A DNA stretch of 34,162 bases from Myxococcales bacterium (GTDB lineage: Bacteria > Myxococcota_A > Polyangia > Polyangiales > Houyiibacteriaceae): contig JAHBWH010000082.1 of assembly GCA_019637115.1 (NCBI GenBank), positions 1-34,162 of the forward strand, read 5' to 3'. A program made the position numbers and the translations under genes. Positions 9,222 to 18,883 of the stretch are shown here, in pieces. Every line of letters begins with the position of its first letter. The first letter of the stretch is position 1. The notes under the pieces are model-generated. The model made no database searches, was not told the origin of the DNA, and saw only the letters and a program-made list of their open reading frames with translations.

Positions 9222-12200
9222 ATGAGGGACGTCGTCCTCTATCGAAACCTGCGCGAGGGACGCCGTGAGCACAGCGACCTCCACACGCTCGCGGCCCTCG
9301 CCGCGCTGCCTCCGGCGCGGCGGGTCGGCTTCGTGGTCGAGCTCGCGCCGCTGCTCGACGATCCCGATCCGACGTGGCGGATCGCGTCGCTGCGTGCGCT
9401 CACCGGTATGCGTGGGCACGCGATCGAAGAGTCAATCGTCGCACGCCTCGACGATCCGCACGCCGAGGTACGTCGCGCCGCGGTGAAAGCGCTGCGTGCA
9501 TCACCGAGCGTGGCGCGCTTCGCCCATGCGCTCTTGCATGCGCGGGTCGACGTGCGTCGCGCGGCGCTCGCGGACGTGCCTCCACAGCTCGGCTTCCTCG
9601 CGTTCACGCTGCGCGCCGATCCCGAGTGTCGCGACCTGGTGCCGCTCGGGCTGCGCGCGCCCGGGCTCGCGTTCGTGCACACGTACGTCACGCGTGGTGT
9701 GCTTCCGCTCGCGGAGGCGCGGACCCGGCTCTTCGACGGGATTCGACCGCTCGTCGAAGCGCGCGCGTACCCGCCGCTGCGCGAGCCGCGCACGCTCTGG
9801 GAGTGGGTCTTCGAGCTCTTCGCGGAGGCCGACGACGGCGCCCGCGTGCCGATGCTCTCACAGCTCCGCACGTTCGCCGTGGGTCCCGCGCCCGCGATCG
9901 ACGATGCGATCGCGGTCCTCGCAGCCGAGCTCGCGCGGCGTCCGCGCGACGACGTCGCACGCCTGCTGGCAGTCCTCGACGCGCGTTTCTTCGCCGACGA
10001 GTCGCGCCCGTTGGCCCAACGGCGCGCGCTGCTCGCGCAGGTGCGTCCGCGCGAGGCGCTCGCGCCGGCGGCGCGGTTTCGCAAAGAGCTCGCGCAGACG
10101 CTGCTCGCGGGTCCGGTGGTGCGACACCACGAAGGCCCGGACGCAGGTCAGCTCGATCTCTCCGCCGCGGTCGCGGTCGCGGAGCTTCACTCGGACTCCG
10201 TCTACGGCGTGTTGGTCGACGCATTCGGCTTCGACCCGCTCGCGGACGCGCTCGGTCGCGATCCGCGCGGCGCGGCGCGACTCTACGAGCGGCTCGGCGG
10301 CGGCGCGCGCGATCGCGCCTGGTTCCTCGACGCGCTGACGCACCGTCGGCCCGACTTCGCACGGGACGGGCGCGCTGTGGCGTTGATCGGCGCGAGCGTG
10401 ATGGATCCGAAGCTGCGCGAGGCTCTCGATGCCGAGGTCACGCGCGCGGATCATGCGAGCGTGTTCGCGCGGGTGGTCGCGCTTGCAGCGGACTTCGCGC
10501 TCAAGGCCAAACGCGCGACGCGGCTCGCGGAGCGCATCGCGGAGCGCGTGCGCGAGGAGGACCTCGAAGCGTTGCTCGCGGTCGCGACGGGGGGCGACGC
10601 GCCGCTCGGAGCGTTCGCGGATCGTCTACTCGGCGCGCTCGGACGACGCTTCGATTCGCAGCTGGTGGAGCTCGTCGACGCCGCGCCTGGGACTCGGCTC
10701 GCGGAGCGGCTCGCGGAGGCCACGACGTTTCCGTTCGTGGTCGAGCGCGCGATCGCGGAGCGATGGCGGGATCATGCGGAGGAAGCGCGCCGCGCCTTCG
10801 CGACCCCGCGGCTGCCGAAGCCGGCCCCGCCCCCGCCCGCGACGGTCGGCGCGCTCTCGGACCCCACACGCACGGCGATCGCGAACGCGCCGAGCTTGGC
10901 GGACGCGCTGCAAGCAATCCGCGGTCCGACGACGGGCCTGACCTCCGCTTTGCAGAAGCGCGCGGGCGAGCCGAACGTGAGCGCGTGTGCAGCGCTGCTC
11001 GCGTCGCACGATCCGCGGACCGAGGTCGTGCGCGAGCTCGTGCGCTTCGAGCAGGCGAACGATTCGTTTCGCGAGCTCGTGATCACCGAGTGCGCAACGC
11101 GTTTCCTGATGCGTTGCGATCTGCCGCTCTTCGGGCACGCGATCGTGCACCGCTGGGAGCACCACGCTTACGCCACGCTCGACGCGCTGGAGCAAGAAGG
11201 CGCGCGACCGGCAGACCGCGAGGACGCGGGCTCCGTCTCGGAGAGCGAAGGGACGAACCGATCGGGAGCGACGTTGGCGCGCGCGCTGACGGTCCTGCGC
11301 ACCAGCCCGTCCGTGCTCGTGCGACGCGAGGTGTGGTGCGCGTGCGCGCGTGCGTTCGCGCTACTGCGCTGGAACGGCAAAGAGCGGCTCGCGCGGCTCG
11401 CATGCGACGCGCTCCTCGATCGACTGCTGGAGACCTTCCGCTCGGAGCTCGGCGTGCACGCGGCGCGAATGTTCGTCGCGCTCTTCGAGGCGGGCGTTGC
11501 GGATGGGCTCGTGCGCGCACGCCACGCGGCGGTGATGGCGCTCTTGCCGAGCCTCGACGACGCGACGCGCGCGGTGCTCTCGTCGTTCGCGAAGCTCGAC
11601 GGGTTGCCCGCGCGCACGAGCTCGACGCACAGCTTCGTCGACGCGAGCGAGACCCTGCGCGCGCTCCGCGCTTCGACCGACGTGACGTACCTCGCGTCGC
11701 TCGTGACGCAGGGCTCGGCGCCCTTCGCGGAAGAGGCCGTGCAGCGGCTCTTCGAGCTCGGCGCGAACGGAGAAGCGGCGCTGCTCGCGCTCTTCGACGT
11801 CGGCGGCGACGGCGCGGTCGCGATCGCGCGTTACGGCTCGCTCTTCATGCACGTGAAGCGCGAAGCGCTGCTGGAGCGACTCCCCCGGCTGCCCGCGGCG
11901 GCGCGTTTTCACCTCGCGCTCGAGCTCGCCGAACCGCAGACCGCTCTCGACGCCGCGAACGCACCGCTGGAGGGATCGAGCTGGCTGGAGCTCGCCGACG
12001 TCGAGCGGTTGACGGCGAAGGTCGGTCTGCGCGAGGTCGCGCTCGCGCTCGTGATCTCGCCGCACCCCGCGGCGTACGAGCTCGCCGTGCGCGCGTGCCT
12101 CGACGGCAGCGCGTCGATCTCGGACGACGAGGCGCGCCTCGCGCTCGTGCGTTTCCTCGAGCAAGGCACCGAGCGCATCGCGGTGCTGCGAGTCGACGTC

Positions 12201-14153
12201 GCGAACCACCTCGCGCGCGGCGGAAACCCGCTCGGAATGCCGTTGCTCGTGGAGGACTCGCTCACGAAGCGAAGCTGGAAGGTCCTCGGGGCGGTCGAAC
12301 CGCGCGCGGCGGTGATCGGCGCGCTCGCGATCGGAGAGCACGAGGCGGCCGCGTCACAGCTCGCGCGGCGGTTCGCGCCGCGTCCCGAGCTCCTGGAGCT
12401 CGCGACGCTCTTGATCCAAGCACGCGATCCCGAGGAGCGCGCGCGCGCGGCGGAGATGCTCGCCGACGTGCGGTCCAGCACGCGGAATCACAAGCTCCGG
12501 ACGCTCGCGGAGATCTTCGCGTGGGGCGTGCGGCGCGGACGCGAGCTCACGGGTCGCGTGGTGGGCGTACGACTGACCACGGGGCGAAACCAGCTCGGGC
12601 ACACCCGTCTCGGCGGATCCACGATCTTCGTCGGCGGTTGGCCGGTCTTCGACGGCGCGGAGCACGGGCGCGACGTGGTCGAGGGGCTCGTGATGCACGA
12701 GCTCGGTCATCAGGCGTGGCACGCGGACGCGGCGTCGGTCGATTTGTGGGCGAAGGCGGGGCGCGACGGGCTCCAACACCTGTACAACCTGGTGCTCGAC
12801 GAGCACCTCGAGCGACGGTTGCGCGCGCGTGAGGCCCGTGACGGCGACCGTCTCAAGCGGCTCGCGTCGTACGCGTTCCAACACTCGGGGCGCGAGCTGG
12901 CGCCGCTCACGCTGGTGTACGCGCTCGGTCCGGACGTCGCGCGCGTGCTGATGGGCCGGGTGCTCGTGGCGTTCGAGCCGGACTGCGTGCGCATCGAGAG
13001 CGGCGCGATCCTCCGCGCGGCCTGCGAAGAAGGGCGCTCGTTCGCGCGCTTCGTGCGCGCGCTCCGGATGGGGCTCGGCGATCGCGACGCAGACCCGAAA
13101 GTGCGCGAAGCGCTCGCGCTCTTCGATCGCCACTTCAAGGAGCTCGACACCGCGGCGCTCTACGAGCTCACCCAGAAGCTCGCGAAGATCTTCGGTGACG
13201 AGGCCGTGCTGCTGCGTTGCCTCGGCACCCCGGAGGAGATCCCGGGTGACGATCCGCGCTCGCTCGAAGATCGCGAGGACATCGGTGACGAAGAGGTGCA
13301 ACGCGAGGTCGAGCGCATCTTGGCGCCCCCGTCGAAGACCGGCGGTGGCCGCGGTCGCCCGGGCGGCGCGCTCCAGATCAATGTCGGGGCGGACGACGGA
13401 TTCTCGCCGATCCGCGAGGTGATCCGGCTACCGCCGAGCCTCGATCGGCAGCGCGAGCTCGCGCGCGAGGTGGCGCGGCCCGCGCGACGGCTGCGCGAGG
13501 AGCTGGAGCGGCTCGGGCTCGCGCGGGTGTCGGTGGGCGCGCGGCTCGCGGGCACGCGGCTCGATCGCGCGCGGCTCCGAGGGCTCGTACTGCGCGGCGA
13601 CCCGCACGTGATGCAGACGCGGGTGCTCCTCCCACGCGCGGATCTCTTCCTCGGCGTCGCGGTCGACTGTTCGGGCTCGATGACCGGGACCAGCATCGAG
13701 CTCGCGCGCCGCTTCGCGGTGTTGCTCGCGGAGAGCGCGCGCGGGATGCGAGGCGTCGATCTGCGGGTCTTCGGCTTCACCGATCGACAGCTCTACGACG
13801 CGGGCGACGCGGAGCGATCCACGGCCGCGTCGCTCTACCCCGGCGGCGGCAACAACGACGCGGCCGCGCTCGCGCACGTCGCGGAGGTCGCGCGGCGCTC
13901 GGGTCGGCGGGCGAAGCTGCTCGTGATGATCAGCGACGGGCTCCCGACCGAGTGTTCGGTCGAGGCGCTGCGCAAGCTGGTGCGGCGCCTCGGCCGCGAG
14001 GGCATGGCGTGCGCGCAGATCGCGGTGCGCCCGCTCGAAGAGCGTTGCTTCGACGACTACGTCGAGGTGCGCGATCTCCCGACCGACGAGGCCGTGCGAC
14101 GCTTCGGCGCGATCGTCGCGCGGCTGGTGCAGCGCACGGTGCGTCCGTCGTGA
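9222..14153 (+). CDS. Giant HEAT-repeat, HExxH metallopeptidase-like and VWA protein
   Basis: The 1643-residue soluble protein starts with HEAT-like repeats (visible from PTWRIASLRALTGM and AEVRRAAVKALRAS), and helical repeat-like sequence fills most of the first 1000 or so residues. A zincin-like module at about 1110-1300 holds HELGHQAWH (His1159, Glu1160, His1163, possibly His1167) followed by NLVLDEHLERRL. This resembles the putative metallopeptidase domain found with VWA proteins of the DUF2201/CobT type. A VWA domain (about 1465-1643) carries the MIDAS DCSGSM (Asp1482, Ser1484, Ser1486) and later VMISDGLPTE. No signal peptide is present. There is no clear Shine-Dalgarno before the ATG. 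The AAA+ gene 119 bp downstream makes a MoxR-VWA pair. Recruitment of targets to the AAA+ partner and their proteolysis is inference. Confidence 0.82.
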   Translation: MRDVVLYRNLREGRREHSDLHTLAALAALPPARRVGFVVELAPLLDDPDPTWRIASLRALTGMRGHAIEESIVARLDDPHAEVRRAAVKALRASPSVARFAHALLHARVDVRRAALADVPPQLGFLAFTLRADPECRDLVPLGLRAPGLAFVHTYVTRGVLPLAEARTRLFDGIRPLVEARAYPPLREPRTLWEWVFELFAEADDGARVPMLSQLRTFAVGPAPAIDDAIAVLAAELARRPRDDVARLLAVLDARFFADESRPLAQRRALLAQVRPREALAPAARFRKELAQTLLAGPVVRHHEGPDAGQLDLSAAVAVAELHSDSVYGVLVDAFGFDPLADALGRDPRGAARLYERLGGGARDRAWFLDALTHRRPDFARDGRAVALIGASVMDPKLREALDAEVTRADHASVFARVVALAADFALKAKRATRLAERIAERVREEDLEALLAVATGGDAPLGAFADRLLGALGRRFDSQLVELVDAAPGTRLAERLAEATTFPFVVERAIAERWRDHAEEARRAFATPRLPKPAPPPPATVGALSDPTRTAIANAPSLADALQAIRGPTTGLTSALQKRAGEPNVSACAALLASHDPRTEVVRELVRFEQANDSFRELVITECATRFLMRCDLPLFGHAIVHRWEHHAYATLDALEQEGARPADREDAGSVSESEGTNRSGATLARALTVLRTSPSVLVRREVWCACARAFALLRWNGKERLARLACDALLDRLLETFRSELGVHAARMFVALFEAGVADGLVRARHAAVMALLPSLDDATRAVLSSFAKLDGLPARTSSTHSFVDASETLRALRASTDVTYLASLVTQGSAPFAEEAVQRLFELGANGEAALLALFDVGGDGAVAIARYGSLFMHVKREALLERLPRLPAAARFHLALELAEPQTALDAANAPLEGSSWLELADVERLTAKVGLREVALALVISPHPAAYELAVRACLDGSASISDDEARLALVRFLEQGTERIAVLRVDVANHLARGGNPLGMPLLVEDSLTKRSWKVLGAVEPRAAVIGALAIGEHEAAASQLARRFAPRPELLELATLLIQARDPEERARAAEMLADVRSSTRNHKLRTLAEIFAWGVRRGRELTGRVVGVRLTTGRNQLGHTRLGGSTIFVGGWPVFDGAEHGRDVVEGLVMHELGHQAWHADAASVDLWAKAGRDGLQHLYNLVLDEHLERRLRAREARDGDRLKRLASYAFQHSGRELAPLTLVYALGPDVARVLMGRVLVAFEPDCVRIESGAILRAACEEGRSFARFVRALRMGLGDRDADPKVREALALFDRHFKELDTAALYELTQKLAKIFGDEAVLLRCLGTPEEIPGDDPRSLEDREDIGDEEVQREVERILAPPSKTGGGRGRPGGALQINVGADDGFSPIREVIRLPPSLDRQRELAREVARPARRLREELERLGLARVSVGARLAGTRLDRARLRGLVLRGDPHVMQTRVLLPRADLFLGVAVDCSGSMTGTSIELARRFAVLLAESARGMRGVDLRVFGFTDRQLYDAGDAERSTAASLYPGGGNNDAAALAHVAEVARRSGRRAKLLVMISDGLPTECSVEALRKLVRRLGREGMACAQIAVRPLEERCFDDYVEVRDLPTDEAVRRFGAIVARLVQRTVRPS

Positions 14154-14272
14154 GCGTGAGGTGATGCAGACTCTCTCGAGACTCTCTTTCGATCTTCTCC
14201 CGACGAGACCCACCGCACTCTCCCGCGCGCTTCGTGGTTTCGATTCCTCCTTCGACCAACGCGAGCGACATC

Positions 14273-15382
14273 ATGAACCGCCTAACCCTCGACGACCTCG
14301 CCCCCGGCCGCACCTTCGAGACGAGCTTCTTCGCGAACGACGCGCCCGGCTCGCGCTTCCGCTGGCGCGCCACGCAGCTGGACGGACGGCGCGCGCCGAA
14401 GGTCGTGCTCAGCGACGACGCGCGCATCCAGGAGGGCGTGCCCTGCGTCGTGCGCGTGGTGCACGTCGGCAAACCCGAGAGCGCGACGCACGGCCACGTC
14501 GAGGTGGTCTGGGATCGCGCGGCGTCGTTTCGGGTGGAGGGTGTGTGGCTCGATCCGAGCGTGGCGCGGAAGCTCGAGGTGCTCCTCGACAGCGGCCTCA
14601 ACATCTTGCTCGACGGACCGCAGGGCTGCGGGAAGACCACCCTCGCGCGCGCGGTCGCCACGCAGCTCGGGATGGATTTCGTGTTCTTCAACTGCGGCGC
14701 GGTGGTCGAGGCGAGCGACTTCTTCGCGACCATCCAGGTGCGCGCGTCGGAGTCCGGCGCGCCCGTCACGGACTTCGTGAAGACCGAGATCCTCGAAGCG
14801 ATCGAGCGCGCGTCGAGCGATGCGAGCCGCCGCGTGCTGGTCTTCCTCGACGAGCTCAACCGCTGCCCCGAGCCGGCGCGCAACGCGCTCATGCCCGCGC
14901 TCGACAGCACGCGGCGCGTGTTCCACCCGATCGAGAATCGGTTCCTCGCGATCCCCGATCACGTGCAGTTCGTGGCCGCGATCAACCGCGGTCGTCAGTT
15001 CAGCGCGACGTTCGGCCTCGACGCCGCGCAGCTCGATCGTTTCGCGCCGCTGCGGATGACGTACCCGCCGCCGGAGGAGGAGGTGAAGATCCTCCGTCGA
15101 CGTCACCCGAGCCTCGCCGCGAAGGTGGTCGAGCGGGTGGTGGTGGTGGCGGACGCGGTGCGGCGCTCCCCCGAGATCGCGACGGGGCTCTCGGTGCGCG
15201 CGACGGACGAGGCGTGCGTGTACCTCGCGCACCCCCGCTTCGGCGGCGGGACCGACGATCAGATCCGCGACGTGCTCCGAACGAGCTTCTGCCTACGCTT
15301 CGACGGCGACGCGGACGACGTGACGACCGACGCGGGCGCGGTGTGGACGATCGTCGAGCAGACGCTGCGTCAGGCGGAATGA
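14273..15382 (+). CDS. MoxR/CobS-like AAA+ ATPase (AAA_5 type)
   Basis: The 369-residue ATPase is the partner of the upstream VWA protein. An N-terminal domain of about 95 residues (LTLDDLAPGRTFETSFF and onward) has no family I recognise. The AAA+ core has Walker A GPQGCGKTT (115-123), Walker B VFLDELN (Asp193, Glu194), sensor-1 region QFVAAINRG, and an Arg-containing LDRFAPLRM block, all in the MoxR/dynein-related style. ATP hydrolysis would drive remodelling of a VWA-bound target. The ATG at 14273 is preferred over a GTG at 14234, since the extra 13 residues look non-homologous. No Shine-Dalgarno is evident. A pyrimidine-rich leader like that before 9222 precedes it, so the gene may have its own promoter. 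Confidence 0.86.
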   Translation: MNRLTLDDLAPGRTFETSFFANDAPGSRFRWRATQLDGRRAPKVVLSDDARIQEGVPCVVRVVHVGKPESATHGHVEVVWDRAASFRVEGVWLDPSVARKLEVLLDSGLNILLDGPQGCGKTTLARAVATQLGMDFVFFNCGAVVEASDFFATIQVRASESGAPVTDFVKTEILEAIERASSDASRRVLVFLDELNRCPEPARNALMPALDSTRRVFHPIENRFLAIPDHVQFVAAINRGRQFSATFGLDAAQLDRFAPLRMTYPPPEEEVKILRRRHPSLAAKVVERVVVVADAVRRSPEIATGLSVRATDEACVYLAHPRFGGGTDDQIRDVLRTSFCLRFDGDADDVTTDAGAVWTIVEQTLRQAE

Positions 15383-15752
15383 GCTCGCGGCTCGGAAGGC
15401 ACGAGGTTCCGGGCGCGTTTGCCATCCCGGGGTAACGTGCGTGCTGAACCGTCGCAGCCGTTGTGGTCCCGCAGCTCCCAGGAGGGCTCTCCAAGGTGCT
15501 GGGATCGATGGCGGGTGCGACCACCTCCAGGCCGAAGCGCGCGAGCATCGCGGGCAGCCCTGGCTCGGCGAAACGGGTCGGGCGCGGCGAGAACCTCAAC
15601 CCGCGAGCGTCGCGGCGAGCGCCTCGGCCAAGCTGCTCACGGGGACGACGCCGGCCGAGGCTCCGTCGAGGCGCCGCTCGTCGGATCTCTCCTGGCTGTC
15701 GGCTACGCACAGGCGACTGACGTCCGATCGCCAGCGTTCGCTCCGCCGAGCC
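15383..15752. other. Convergent intergenic stretch, no assigned gene
   Basis: This 370-bp gap lies between two convergent operons. No start codon with a ribosome site and no recognisable protein was found. A minus-strand frame ending at a TGA near 15598 reads like a C-terminus (GVVPVSSLAEALAATLAG), and another reads PAMLARFGLEVVAPAIDP. Both may be remnants of a lost gene or chance. A 9-bp inverted repeat GCCTCGGCC/GGCCGAGGC (15621-15629 and 15653-15661) is present, but it has a long loop and no T-tract, so it is not a convincing terminator. Confidence 0.45.
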
Positions 15753-17753
15753 TCAGCGCGCCTCGAGCGCGAGCTCCACCCGCAGGCCCGCGTCGATCCA
15801 CGCCGCCGCCGCGTCGTCCCACGACGCCTCGTCGCTGACCACGCGCGCGTGCTCCAGGGCCGCGCCGGCGCGCTCGAGCACGTTCGCCGTGCGCGAGAGG
15901 CCTCCGCGCTCGAGCGCCCGCGAGAGCTCCCCGAGCCGCGCGCGCGCGGCGCCGGAGAGATCGCGTAAGCCGAGCTGGACGCCCTCCGCGAGCAGCCCGC
16001 GCGCCCGCTCGAGCTCGTCGCCTGCGTCGGGAGGCAGCGCGCCTCGCGCGATCGGCGCGCGCTCTCCGTCGCGGGGCTCCCACGCGCGGAGCTCGGGCAC
16101 GATCACCTCGCCCGCGACGACCGCGGTCGGGTCGAAGAAGACGGCGCCGCCGCGCACGTGCACCTCGCCCGCCAGGTAACGCGGCGCGCCAAAGCGGCCG
16201 CTGAGCGCGGCCGCGAGCACGTCCTCTGCGTCGGGCGCGTGGGCGCGGTGCTCGCGGACGACCAGCACGAGCGTGTCCTCGAGGTCGCGCGCGACCGCGA
16301 CGAGGCGCTGCGTCGCCGGGTCCCAGCGCACGTCGTCCACCCCCGCGATGGGCAGCACGTAGACGTCGTCCGCGAGCACGCGTGGTCGCAGCGCGTGCGG
16401 AGGCCGAGTCTCCCGCTCCCGCAGGAGCGCCGCGACGCTCTCCGCGCGCAGCGGCGCTGGCAGCCGATCCCAGTCGCCGACCTGCGGGGTCACCGAGGTC
16501 GCCCCGCGCGCGTTCCCGAAGAGCACCGCGCGGTTCGCTCGCCGCTTGGCCGCGCGCGTCACGACCTGCCCCGCCGCGAGCTGCGCGAGGCTCGTCCCCG
16601 CCGCCCGGCGGCGGCCGAGCTCCGAGATGGAGGGCACCTCCGCGTCCGCCGCGAAATCCCACGACTTCGTGTGCACGAGGACCGCCCCCGTGTCGGGATC
16701 GGCGAGCAGCACCTCGACGCCGCGGGTCGTCCCTTCGCTCACGCCGCGGGCCCCGAGCCCGACGAGCCGTAGGTGATCGAGCGCCGTCTCGTGCCGCTCG
16801 CCCTTTCCGAGCACGTGCGCGGCGGGCAACGCCACGCCCGCGCTGCGCGCGACGGCCCGGCGACGCGCTTCGAGCTCGACGACCAAGTCGAGCACGTCCT
16901 CCGGGGTGTAGCGGGCGCTGCGCGAGCGATAGCGCGCCAGTGAGGCCTCGAGCGCCTCGAGCGCGCTCTCCGGCCAGAGCCAGCCGCGCGCGCCAAGCTC
17001 CGAGCGCGCGAGCGCGAAGCGCTGACCGAGCGCCTCGCGCGCGTTCGCCACCCCATCCACGACGAGGTGCCGCGCGAGCGAGACCGCCACCTCCAGCGGG
17101 CTCTCGTCGACCGCCTCGGCGCGCGCGTCGCGCACCTCGACGGTCTGCTCGAGGGCCTCCCGGTCGCGCGTGTCCGCCTCGCGGAACGCCCAGACCGCGA
17201 GCGCCACGTGCGCGCAGCCGATGCCCACGCGGCAGTCGCAGCGCGCGTACGCGAGCTCGCGCGGGACGAGGAAGCGCACGGTGCAGCTCGGCAGCTCGAC
17301 GGTGGCGGGCTCACTGGGTCGCGGCCGTCGCACGACCGCGACGACGCCTCGGCGCCGCGCCGCGCGCGCCTCCTCGAGCGGGCGACGACCGAGGGTCGCG
17401 AGCGCCGCGTCGTCGAGCTCCCCCGGCGACCACGGCTCGAAGTCGGGCTCGCGCGCGCCCTCGTGGGCGCCGGACGCGGACGACGCGAACGCGCGATAAG
17501 CGAGCGCGGTCGCCACGCGGTGACGGCAGACCCCCATCGCCGGGCACGAGCACGGCACGTCCCGGAGTGGCCGCCCCGGGACGAGGCGCGCGACCACGCC
17601 GTCCGGGAAGGTGCCGATGACCGTACCGTCCGACTCCTCGGTGAGGCTCGGCCCCTGCCCCGCCTCGAGCTCCCGGAGGGCGCGCTTGACGAGCCCGACG
17701 TTCGCGAGCGCGGCGACCGCCTCGGGCGTCAGCGCGTAGAGATCCTCCCTCAT
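15753..17753 (-). CDS. SWIM zinc-finger protein of the MoxR-DUF5682-VWA operon
   Basis: The 666-residue protein begins MREDLYALTPEAVAALANVG. It carries two SWIM zinc fingers of identical spacing (CxCx5CxH): Cys68, Cys70, Cys76, His78, and Cys172, Cys174, Cys180, His182. SWIM motifs bind nucleic acid or protein partners. The remaining 450 residues are alpha-helical and beta-rich with no further motif I can name. It is the last gene of the operon. Its ATG overlaps the VWA stop as ATGA at 17750-17753, a translational coupling arrangement. The same frame stays open upstream across the VWA gene, but that part is an antisense-like composition artefact, so the start at 17753 is used. SWIM proteins are regular members of this operon type in actinobacteria and other phyla. 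Confidence 0.86.
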   Translation of the reverse strand: MREDLYALTPEAVAALANVGLVKRALRELEAGQGPSLTEESDGTVIGTFPDGVVARLVPGRPLRDVPCSCPAMGVCRHRVATALAYRAFASSASGAHEGAREPDFEPWSPGELDDAALATLGRRPLEEARAARRRGVVAVVRRPRPSEPATVELPSCTVRFLVPRELAYARCDCRVGIGCAHVALAVWAFREADTRDREALEQTVEVRDARAEAVDESPLEVAVSLARHLVVDGVANAREALGQRFALARSELGARGWLWPESALEALEASLARYRSRSARYTPEDVLDLVVELEARRRAVARSAGVALPAAHVLGKGERHETALDHLRLVGLGARGVSEGTTRGVEVLLADPDTGAVLVHTKSWDFAADAEVPSISELGRRRAAGTSLAQLAAGQVVTRAAKRRANRAVLFGNARGATSVTPQVGDWDRLPAPLRAESVAALLRERETRPPHALRPRVLADDVYVLPIAGVDDVRWDPATQRLVAVARDLEDTLVLVVREHRAHAPDAEDVLAAALSGRFGAPRYLAGEVHVRGGAVFFDPTAVVAGEVIVPELRAWEPRDGERAPIARGALPPDAGDELERARGLLAEGVQLGLRDLSGAARARLGELSRALERGGLSRTANVLERAGAALEHARVVSDEASWDDAAAAWIDAGLRVELALEAR

Positions 17754-18883
17754 CCGCGCACCTTCTCGGCGATCCAACCGGCGAGCTCGCCCGGCGTCAT
17801 CGCGCCGACGTGCGCGCCGACCTTGACGAGGCGTGCGGCGAGCTCGCGGTCGTACGCGGGGGCCGCGGACTCGTCGAGCGCGGCGAGGCCGAGCACCTTG
17901 GTGCCCTGCGCCGTGAGGCTCGCGACCTCGCGCACGAGGCGCTCGGGCGATCCACCTTCGTAGAAGTCCGTGATGAGCACGACGATGGCCCGCCGCGGCG
18001 CCTCGACGAGCTGCGCGGCGTAGGCCATCGCCTGATCGATGAAGGTCCCGCCGCCGAGCTGCACCTTCATCAAGAGCTCGACGGGATCGGTCACGTCCTG
18101 CGTGAGGTCGACGACCGCGGTGTCGAAGGCGACGAGGTGGGTCTTGATCCCCGGCAGGCCCCAGAGGCACGCGGCGGTCACCGCCGAGTGGATGACCGAG
18201 CTGACCATGCTCCCCGACTGGTCGACGACCAAGATCACCTGCCAACGCTCCGTGTGCCGCCTGGTGCGAGCGTGGAAGATCGGCTTCTCGAGGTAGAGGC
18301 GCTTCTTCTTCGGGTCCCAGCGGTGGAGGTTCTCGCGCAGCGTCTCGCGGAAGGCGAGGTTGCGCGCGATCTTGTAGAGGCTGCGGCGGCGCCGATCGCG
18401 CGTCCCGGCGAAGCTCTGGCGCACCTCGCGCGCGAGGCTCTCCATCAGCCGTCGCACCACCTCGGCCACGAGCTTGCGCGCCATCGCGAGCACCTCCGGG
18501 TTCATGAGGTGCTTGGTGCGCAGGACGGCACGGAGCAGCGACTCGTTCGGCTCGATGCGCTCGAGCACGTCGGGGCGCGTGACGATCTCGTCGACGCCGA
18601 AGCGCTCGACCGCGTCCTGCTCGAGACGCTCGATGGTCTCCTGCGGGAAGAGCCGGTGGATGTGATCGATCCAGTCCGGCACCGAGAGCTGCGAGGCCTC
18701 TCGGCCGCCCTGGCGCGACGCGATGTCGCGACCGACGAGCTCCGAGTCGCGGTCGTAGAGCCACCCCAGGGCGGCGTCCATCGCCTGGGCGTCGCCGTCG
18801 AGGCAGCCGCCGCCGAGCGCGCCGTCCGCCGCCTCGCCGAGCACGAGCCGCCACCGCACGAGCGGCGCGATCGGGTCGCTCAT
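17750..18883 (-). CDS. VWA-domain protein (CoxE-like) of the second MoxR system
   Basis: The 377-residue protein has a helical N-terminal half (about 1-200) and a C-terminal VWA domain. The MIDAS is DQSGSM at Asp221, Ser223 and Ser225; a distal Thr lies in LGGGTFID, and a late acidic motif is VLITDFYEGG. These are the metal-ion adhesion site residues, so Mg2+-dependent binding to the MoxR hexamer or a client is likely. There is no signal peptide or membrane segment. The ATG overlaps the DUF5682 stop as ATGA (18880-18883), and its own stop overlaps the SWIM start the same way. It should therefore be made in fixed ratio with both neighbours. Confidence 0.9.
   Translation of the reverse strand: MSDPIAPLVRWRLVLGEAADGALGGGCLDGDAQAMDAALGWLYDRDSELVGRDIASRQGGREASQLSVPDWIDHIHRLFPQETIERLEQDAVERFGVDEIVTRPDVLERIEPNESLLRAVLRTKHLMNPEVLAMARKLVAEVVRRLMESLAREVRQSFAGTRDRRRRSLYKIARNLAFRETLRENLHRWDPKKKRLYLEKPIFHARTRRHTERWQVILVVDQSGSMVSSVIHSAVTAACLWGLPGIKTHLVAFDTAVVDLTQDVTDPVELLMKVQLGGGTFIDQAMAYAAQLVEAPRRAIVVLITDFYEGGSPERLVREVASLTAQGTKVLGLAALDESAAPAYDRELAARLVKVGAHVGAMTPGELAGWIAEKVRG

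Noticed and set aside
8770-9225. 151-codon plus-strand frame in the spacer before the HEAT-VWA gene, and minus-strand frames over the same region
   Set aside because: Ser/Arg-rich with no recognisable motif or ribosome site; it overlaps the start of the next gene.
9374-12832. Long alternative plus-strand frame inside the HEAT-VWA gene
   Set aside because: Arg/Ala-rich shadow without motifs; the main frame carries the HEAT, HELGH and MIDAS motifs.
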